Source of the DNA: Devosia sp.
Lineage (GTDB): Bacteria; Pseudomonadota; Alphaproteobacteria; Rhizobiales; Devosiaceae
Direction of reading: 5' to 3'
Length of the DNA stretch: 11,827 nt
Assembly (NCBI GenBank): GCA_016793415.1
Contig: JAEUMC010000453.1
Coordinates: forward strand, 1 to 11,827
In this document: one piece after another, positions 7,889 through 11,827 of the stretch
How the letters are laid out: the number at the start of each line of letters is the position of its first letter
Numbering within the stretch: position 1 is the first letter of the stretch
Program-made: the position numbers and the translations under genes
The notes under the pieces: generated by a model
The model's input: the letters and a program-made list of their open reading frames with translations, nothing else
Database searches by the model: none
Told to the model about the DNA's origin: nothing

Positions 7889-7916
7889 CTTTTACTGGAA
7901 TTTTAACCACGGACAA
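7889..7916 (-). promoter_or_regulatory. Weak sigma70-like promoter candidate for bamA
   Basis: On the minus strand TTGTCC (7916-7911) and TAAAAG (7894-7889) are separated by 16 nt, each matching 4 of 6 consensus bases. Transcription would start near 7882, giving a leader of about 65 nt before the bamA ATG. The surrounding 273-nt gap is AT-richer than the genes, as expected for a promoter region. The match is weak and unproven. Confidence 0.25.
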
Positions 7917-8039
7917 GCCGCGACCGGCTTCGAGGTTAGCGAAAGATTGGCCCTCGTGCATTCCTGCAACACCTAGAAAACTAAGCTTATCCAAGGGTTA
8001 ACAGGAGTGTAGGGGCATTCGAGCAAATGCGTCGGAGGC

Positions 8040-8061
8040 GCGGCGACAATGTGTTCGCCGC
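8040..8061 (-). other. Stem-loop downstream of rseP
   Basis: GCGGCGA (8040-8046) and TCGCCGC (8055-8061) form a perfect 7-bp stem with an 8-nt loop, 28 nt past the rseP stop codon. There is no T-run on the minus strand, so it is not a classical intrinsic terminator. It may mark the 3' end of the upstream transcript. Apart from this and the bamA promoter candidate I see no gene in the 273-nt gap 7817-8089. Confidence 0.35.
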
Positions 8062-8089
8062 CTGGCGTCACCATCCCAGATGGATTCGC

Positions 8090-9199
8090 TCAGAACAGAT
8101 CGTTGATCAGCGTGAACACCATCAGCGTGAACACGATGGCCAGCCCGAACCGATAGCCGATCTCCTGGACCCTCTGGCTCAGCGGCTTCCCTCGCGCCGC
8201 CTCGACCAGGTAGTAAGCCAGATGACCACCGTCGAGCATGGGGATCGGCAGCAGGTTGAAGATGCCGATATTCAACGACAGCAGCGCCATCAGATTGATC
8301 AACGCGACAATTCCGAGACTTGCGACCTCGCCCGAGACCTTGGCCACCTTCACCGGCCCACCGAGCTGCTCGACATCGCCTCGACCGACAAAGAAATCGC
8401 CGAGGAACGCCACCGTACGGTCGACGATGAAGCGAACTTCCTCCAAGGTCATGCCGATCGCCTCAACCGGACCCGGCCGGTAAAGCACGACGTCCGACTG
8501 GTCGATGTTCTTGGTGACGCCGAGCCGCCCGATCCGATGCGAGTTGCCGAACCGATCGGTCGTTGAGACAGCCTGCGGCACCGCCGTAATGGTCCCGGTC
8601 TGTCCGGCACGCTCGAAGGTGATCGAAACCTGCCGCTCCGGAGCGGTGGCGATAAGGCGCTGGAAATCCTCGAAGCCGCGGACTTCGTAGCCGTCTACCG
8701 ACAGGATGCGATCCCCCTCGGCAAGCCCCGCCTGCCCCGCCACGGACTCGACCGGCACAGCGTCCAGCACCGGCGGGATCGTGTACCGCCCGTAGCCAAG
8801 CAAGAGTGCATAGAGCACCAGCAGGGTGAAGATGATGTTGGCCACCGGCCCGGCAATGACGACCGAGATTCGCTGCCAGACATTCTTGTTGACGAACAGC
8901 TGCCGGCTCAGCTCAGGTCCGACGCGCTCGATGAACGCCTCGTCGGGCATACTGGCGGCGTTCATGTCTCCAACGAAGCGGACATAGCCGCCAAGCGGGA
9001 TAGCCGAGAGCTTCCAGCGTGTACCGCGCTTGTCGTTGAAGCCGATGAGTTCCGGACCGAAGCCGATCGAGAAGGCCTGGATGGCGATCCCGTTCCAGCG
9101 TGCCACCAGGTAGTGCCCCATCTCGTGCACGAACACGATGATGGTGAGGACCGCCAGGAACGGCACCACATACGAGAGCAGCCAGAAAGCAAAGTCCAT
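8090..9199 (-). CDS. rseP: RIP metalloprotease RseP (MmpA-type, single PDZ)
   Basis: Site-2-type intramembrane zinc protease of the cytoplasmic membrane. Orthologues cleave anti-sigma factor RseA in E. coli and the polarity protein PodJ in Caulobacter (there called MmpA). The zinc motif HEMGH is at 25-29, inside the first membrane segment (about 5-25). The second zinc-ligand motif is LDG at 322-324, within NLLPIPMLDGGHL. A single PDZ domain spans about 140-225 (AGLAEGDRILSVDGYEV). E. coli RseP has two PDZ domains in 450 aa, whereas one PDZ in ~370 aa is normal for alphaproteobacteria. The last hydrophobic segment is about 351-366. The ATG at 9199 has no strong Shine-Dalgarno sequence. It lies 84 nt after cdsA, where dxr is found in many relatives. 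Confidence 0.95.
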   Translation of the reverse strand: MDFAFWLLSYVVPFLAVLTIIVFVHEMGHYLVARWNGIAIQAFSIGFGPELIGFNDKRGTRWKLSAIPLGGYVRFVGDMNAASMPDEAFIERVGPELSRQLFVNKNVWQRISVVIAGPVANIIFTLLVLYALLLGYGRYTIPPVLDAVPVESVAGQAGLAEGDRILSVDGYEVRGFEDFQRLIATAPERQVSITFERAGQTGTITAVPQAVSTTDRFGNSHRIGRLGVTKNIDQSDVVLYRPGPVEAIGMTLEEVRFIVDRTVAFLGDFFVGRGDVEQLGGPVKVAKVSGEVASLGIVALINLMALLSLNIGIFNLLPIPMLDGGHLAYYLVEAARGKPLSQRVQEIGYRFGLAIVFTLMVFTLINDLF

Positions 9200-9283
9200 G
9201 TCGTCGGTTCCGAACGCCCCGCAGTTGCCGAGAACCTAGGGGTCGAATGCGTTAAGATTGCGATAGGACCGGGTGTCGCAGCG

Positions 9284-10171
9284 TCACCAGTTGAGGAAGC
9301 CCGACGCCACTGCGCCCAGGCCGCCATGTAGGGCTCCCACGACGCAAAGGAAGATCGAGCTGAGCGTCAGGCTGTCGAGCCGGTCCATCAGGCCGCCATG
9401 CCCCGGGATGATGTCGCCGGAATCCTTGATCCGGAAGCGCCGCTTGATGGCGCTCTCGGCGAGGTCCCCCACCTGCCCCAGGATGCTGAGCGTGGCGCAC
9501 AGCGCCAGCCCGATCCACCATGGCGATTGCGGCGCCACCAGCAGCCAGACCACCAGCCCCACCAGCGTGCCCAGCGCGAAGCCGCCGATGGCGCCCGACC
9601 AGGTCTTGGAGGGCGAGATATCCGGCGCGAGCTTTTCGCCGCCGACCTGCCGGCCGGTGAAATAGGCTCCGGTGTCGGTCGCCCAGATCACGCAGCCGAG
9701 CAGCAGGCCGGCCCACAGGCCGCTGTCGAACACGCCGGGCTGGTTCCAGGTCGCCTCGCCGCGGATGGTCAGCAAGGCGACGATGACGATGCCGTAAAAT
9801 ACCACGCCGCCGATCCGCCACAGCCGCGTATCCGCGCTGCCGAACGCCGCGACGATTGCGGCGGCCGCAACCGCGGCGAGCGAAGCAAGCGGCCCGAGGG
9901 CCGGGTAGATGAGGGCAGCAATGACCAGCAAGCCGATCAGCGCGCCGCCGACCGTGGTCAGCGGCTTCAGCGTCACCATCCGTTCCCACTCGCGATAGCA
10001 GCCGGCGAACACCACCGCGACCAGCGCCGCAAAGACGTAGGAGCCGAAATAGAGACCCACGCCGGCCATGAGGAGCAGGACGATGGCAGAAGCGATGCGG
10101 GGGCCGAGATCCGTCCAGGACCGGCGAGCGAGCGGGTTGAACTGGGGACGCTGGTCCTCCGGTGCGCTCAC
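9284..10171 (-). CDS. cdsA: Phosphatidate cytidylyltransferase CdsA
   Basis: Integral membrane enzyme that makes CDP-diacylglycerol from phosphatidate and CTP, the precursor of all phospholipid head-group branches. At 295 aa it is normal for the family. The CDP-DAG synthase signature is complete at 240-266: SAIKRRFRIKD, then PGHGGLMDRLD. ATDTGAYFTGR (164-174) and SPSKTWSG (186-193) are further family motifs. About eight hydrophobic segments can be seen by eye. The start is a GTG at 10171 whose GTGA overlaps the uppS stop; no better ATG occurs near the N-terminus. The charged N-terminal ~20 residues precede the first membrane segment. Confidence 0.95.
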   Translation of the reverse strand: MSAPEDQRPQFNPLARRSWTDLGPRIASAIVLLLMAGVGLYFGSYVFAALVAVVFAGCYREWERMVTLKPLTTVGGALIGLLVIAALIYPALGPLASLAAVAAAAIVAAFGSADTRLWRIGGVVFYGIVIVALLTIRGEATWNQPGVFDSGLWAGLLLGCVIWATDTGAYFTGRQVGGEKLAPDISPSKTWSGAIGGFALGTLVGLVVWLLVAPQSPWWIGLALCATLSILGQVGDLAESAIKRRFRIKDSGDIIPGHGGLMDRLDSLTLSSIFLCVVGALHGGLGAVASGFLNW

Positions 10172-10929
10172 TGGCTCCTCGACTCGATCCCGCCAAAACG
10201 TCGGCTGCGCGAGGAATACTCATCGAGCGCCCTGAGGAAGACCTGCTCGCCGAAATCAGGCCAGTTCTCCTCGACGAACACCAGTTCCGAGTAAGCCCCC
10301 TGCCAGAGCAGGAAGTTCGACACCCGCTGCTCGCCGCTGGTACGGATGATCAGGTCGGGGTCCGGGGTGCCGGAGGTGTAGAGCGCCCGCGCGATGGTCT
10401 CTTCCGTGATATCCTCAACACGAAGCGTGCCGGCGGCCACGGCCTGGGCGATGGCTTTGGTGGCTTCAGTCAGCTCGGACTTGCCGCCATAGTTGAAGGC
10501 GACGATCAGCTCGAGGCCGGTATTGCGCGCGGTCTTGACCTGTACTTCGTCGATCAGCCGCTTCAGCGCCTCATCGAGGCCGGTGCGGGTGCCGATGATC
10601 CGCACCCGGACGTTGTTCTGGATCAGCGTCGCCAGGTCCGAAGCGACAAACCGGTGCAACAGCCCGAAGATGAAGTTCACCTCGTCGCGCGGCCGGCTCC
10701 AGTTCTCCGACGAGAAACTGAACACCGTCAGGTGCTTGACGCCGTAGCGAATCGACAGGTCGACCAGTCGGCGCAGCGCCTTTACGCCTTCGACATGCCC
10801 TTCGGTGCGGACCTTGCCGCGCGCTTTCGCCCAGCGCCCATTGCCATCCATGATAACCGCCAGATGGGCGGGAATCTTGAGGCCAGGCTTCTGGCTGAGC
10901 GTCGTGGCGACGGCAGTATCGGCGGACAT
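10168..10929 (-). CDS. uppS: Undecaprenyl diphosphate synthase (cis-prenyltransferase)
   Basis: Adds eight isopentenyl units in cis to farnesyl diphosphate, giving the C55 lipid carrier for peptidoglycan and polysaccharide export. It has 253 aa (E. coli 253). The catalytic aspartate is Asp28 in IMDGNGRWAK (26-35). Other signatures are GH (44-45), FSFSSENWSRP (70-80), FNYGGK (145-150) and DLIIRTSGEQRVSNFLLWQ (192-210). The ATG at 10929 is set by a strong Shine-Dalgarno sequence, GGAGGG, five bases upstream. It follows frr after 36 nt and overlaps cdsA by 4 nt, the standard frr-uppS-cdsA order. Confidence 0.97.
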   Translation of the reverse strand: MSADTAVATTLSQKPGLKIPAHLAVIMDGNGRWAKARGKVRTEGHVEGVKALRRLVDLSIRYGVKHLTVFSFSSENWSRPRDEVNFIFGLLHRFVASDLATLIQNNVRVRIIGTRTGLDEALKRLIDEVQVKTARNTGLELIVAFNYGGKSELTEATKAIAQAVAAGTLRVEDITEETIARALYTSGTPDPDLIIRTSGEQRVSNFLLWQGAYSELVFVEENWPDFGEQVFLRALDEYSSRSRRFGGIESRSQ

Positions 10930-10934
10930 TGACG

Positions 10935-10940
10935 CCCTCC
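10935..10940 (-). promoter_or_regulatory. Strong Shine-Dalgarno for uppS
   Basis: GGAGGG on the minus strand, with a 5-nt spacer to the uppS ATG. It is one of the strongest ribosome-binding sites in the window and fixes the start, so uppS can be translated independently of frr. Confidence 0.8.
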
Positions 10941-10955
10941 AGGGGCAGCGCGTTA

Positions 10956-10974
10956 CAGGTCTAGACTAGACCTG
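10956..10974. repeat. Perfect 19-bp palindrome over the frr stop codon
   Basis: CAGGTCTAG (10956-10964) and CTAGACCTG (10966-10974) are perfect inverted repeats around a single central base. The frr stop codon TAG (10968-10966) lies inside it. As RNA it could form an 8-bp stem with a 3-nt loop between frr and uppS; as DNA it is a symmetric site of operator size. No T-run follows, so it is not a terminator. Confidence 0.6.
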
Positions 10975-11526
10975 CATGATTTCCTGTTCCTTGACGGCCA
11001 GCACGTTGTCGATATCGGCCACGGCGGCATCGGTCGCCTGCTGCACCTGATCGCCCAGCTTGCGGCTGTCGTCCTGGCTGAGGTCACCGTCCTTCTCGAG
11101 CTTCTTGAGCAGGTCCATCCCGTCGCGGCGGATATGGCGGACAGCGACACGCGCCTGCTCGGCATAATTATGCGCAACCTTGGTCAAGTCGCGGCGGCGC
11201 TCTTCGTTGAGCTCCGGCAGCGGCACGCGTATCACCACGCCTTCGGCGGCGGGGTTCAGCCCGAGGCCCGAGTTGCGGATGGCCTTCTCCACGGCGCTGG
11301 CGAGGCTGCGGTCCCACACCTGCACGCTCAGCATGCGGGCCTCGGGGACGGTGACGGTCGCCACCTGGTTGAGCGGCATGCGGCCGCCATAGGCCTCGAC
11401 CGTTACGGGCTCCAGCAGGCTGGCGCTTGCGCGACCGGTCCTGAGGCCAGCCAGTTCGTCCCGGAGCGAGACGATCGACTTCTGCATCCGGTCCTTGAGT
11501 GCGGGCAGCGAGAATGCCTCGGCCAT
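10966..11526 (-). CDS. frr: Ribosome recycling factor
   Basis: Works with EF-G to split the post-termination ribosome into subunits. It has 186 aa (E. coli 185). RTGRAS (29-34), VPEARML (60-66) and [20 protein letters not shown] (131-150) are the family signatures. The long helices at both ends form the three-helix arm. The start at 11526 is fixed by AGGAGT six bases upstream. It sits 27 nt after pyrH, as in most proteobacteria. Confidence 0.98.
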   Translation of the reverse strand: MAEAFSLPALKDRMQKSIVSLRDELAGLRTGRASASLLEPVTVEAYGGRMPLNQVATVTVPEARMLSVQVWDRSLASAVEKAIRNSGLGLNPAAEGVVIRVPLPELNEERRRDLTKVAHNYAEQARVAVRHIRRDGMDLLKKLEKDGDLSQDDSRKLGDQVQQATDAAVADIDNVLAVKEQEIMQV

Positions 11527-11532
11527 CGTAAT

Positions 11533-11539
11533 ACTCCTT
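11533..11539 (-). promoter_or_regulatory. Shine-Dalgarno for frr
   Basis: AAGGAGT on the minus strand, six bases before the frr ATG, a near-ideal match to the anti-SD. Confidence 0.8.
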
Positions 11540-11553
11540 AAGATATCCGCGTC

Positions 11554-11827
11554 TTAGCCGACGCGTGTACTCTTTGCCCGGCCGGCCAGGACGCCTTTGA
11601 GGCCTTCCTTGTCGTCGAGCGCGTAAACAATTATCGGCAAGCCGTTGTCGCGGGCAAGCGCGAAGGCCGCCGTATCCATGACGCGCAGGTCCTTGGCGAT
11701 CACTTCTTCATGGCTGATCGTCTCGAAACGCAGCGCCTTGGGGTTCTTCTTGGGATCTTCAGAATAGACCCCGTCGACCTTGGTGCCCTTGAGTAGCACG
11801 TCGCAGCGCAGCTCGATCGCCTTGAGC
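11554..11827 (-). CDS. pyrH: UMP kinase, C-terminal part only
   Basis: Bacterial uridylate kinase (amino-acid kinase fold), which makes UDP from UMP using ATP. Only the last 90 codons are in the window; the frame stays open to the edge. The visible part starts LKAIELRCDVLLKGTKVDGV. It contains the nucleotide-binding KGTKVDGVYSEDP segment and the conserved VMDTAAFALARDNGLPI helix. It ends GRAKSTRVG at a TAA (11556-11554). The usual neighbours tsf and rpsB are expected beyond the edge; that is inference. Confidence 0.95.
   Translation of the reverse strand, partial: LKAIELRCDVLLKGTKVDGVYSEDPKKNPKALRFETISHEEVIAKDLRVMDTAAFALARDNGLPIIVYALDDKEGLKGVLAGRAKSTRVG

Noticed and set aside
7884..7893. AAAAGCTTTT palindrome (and TAAGCTTA at 7982-7989) as operators
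   Set aside because: Short AT palindromes in an AT-richer gap. Nothing links them to a known regulator.
8027..8566. A + strand open frame starting in the bamA-rseP gap
   Set aside because: Most of it is antisense to rseP. The translation is Arg/His/Gln-rich without motifs.
9398..10294. A 298-codon + strand open frame opposite cdsA and uppS
   Set aside because: No family motif, biased composition, and both minus-strand genes carry complete signatures.
1..11827. CRISPR arrays, tRNA or rRNA genes, insertion sequences, phage or defence genes
   Set aside because: Looked for on both strands; no repeat-spacer pattern, cloverleaf, transposase or integrase sequence was seen. Apart from the palindromic element at 1237-1340 the window is core chromosome.

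Overview
The window is a piece of the conserved alphaproteobacterial envelope-biogenesis chromosome locus. The gene order, the use of LpxI instead of LpxH, the single-PDZ RseP and a palindromic intergenic element of the rhizobial/Brucella type all point to the order Hyphomicrobiales (Rhizobiales). A Devosia-like family is a guess only. The DNA is GC-rich throughout (roughly 60-65% by eye, not counted), and no segment looks foreign.

Layout: the 3' nine-tenths or so of gltA (citrate synthase) runs on the + strand (1-1235). Everything else is one long co-directional minus-strand block. In transcription order it is pyrH (3' part only, 11827-11554), frr, uppS, cdsA, rseP, bamA, lpxD, fabZ, lpxA, lpxI, lpxB. 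The block ends convergently against gltA. A ~104-bp two-palindrome element (1237-1340) sits in the collision zone and encodes the last seven codons of lpxB. The intrinsic terminator for gltA lies further on, inside the lpxB coding sequence.

How the genes work together: pyrH and frr are the tail of a translation/nucleotide cluster. uppS makes the undecaprenyl lipid carrier for peptidoglycan and O-antigen, and cdsA makes CDP-diacylglycerol for phospholipids. rseP is the intramembrane protease of envelope signalling, and bamA is the outer-membrane protein insertase. lpxD-fabZ-lpxA-lpxI-lpxB make lipid A from UDP-GlcNAc, with fabZ serving the fatty-acid pool that feeds it. The lpxD-to-lpxB block is linked by 4- to 8-nt stop/start overlaps, as is uppS-cdsA. 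The gaps that could hold regulation are bamA-rseP (273 nt), bamA-lpxD (82 nt, two stem-loops), cdsA-rseP (84 nt) and frr-uppS (36 nt, perfect palindrome).

I found no new multi-gene system: this is core chromosome. The points that stand out are a BamA that seems to lack its first POTRA domain and has a non-aromatic C-terminus, an LpxA with Ala at the position of E. coli His160, an LpxB with a degenerate DxPDF-type motif, the absence of dxr from its usual place between cdsA and rseP, and the palindromic element that supplies the end of lpxB.
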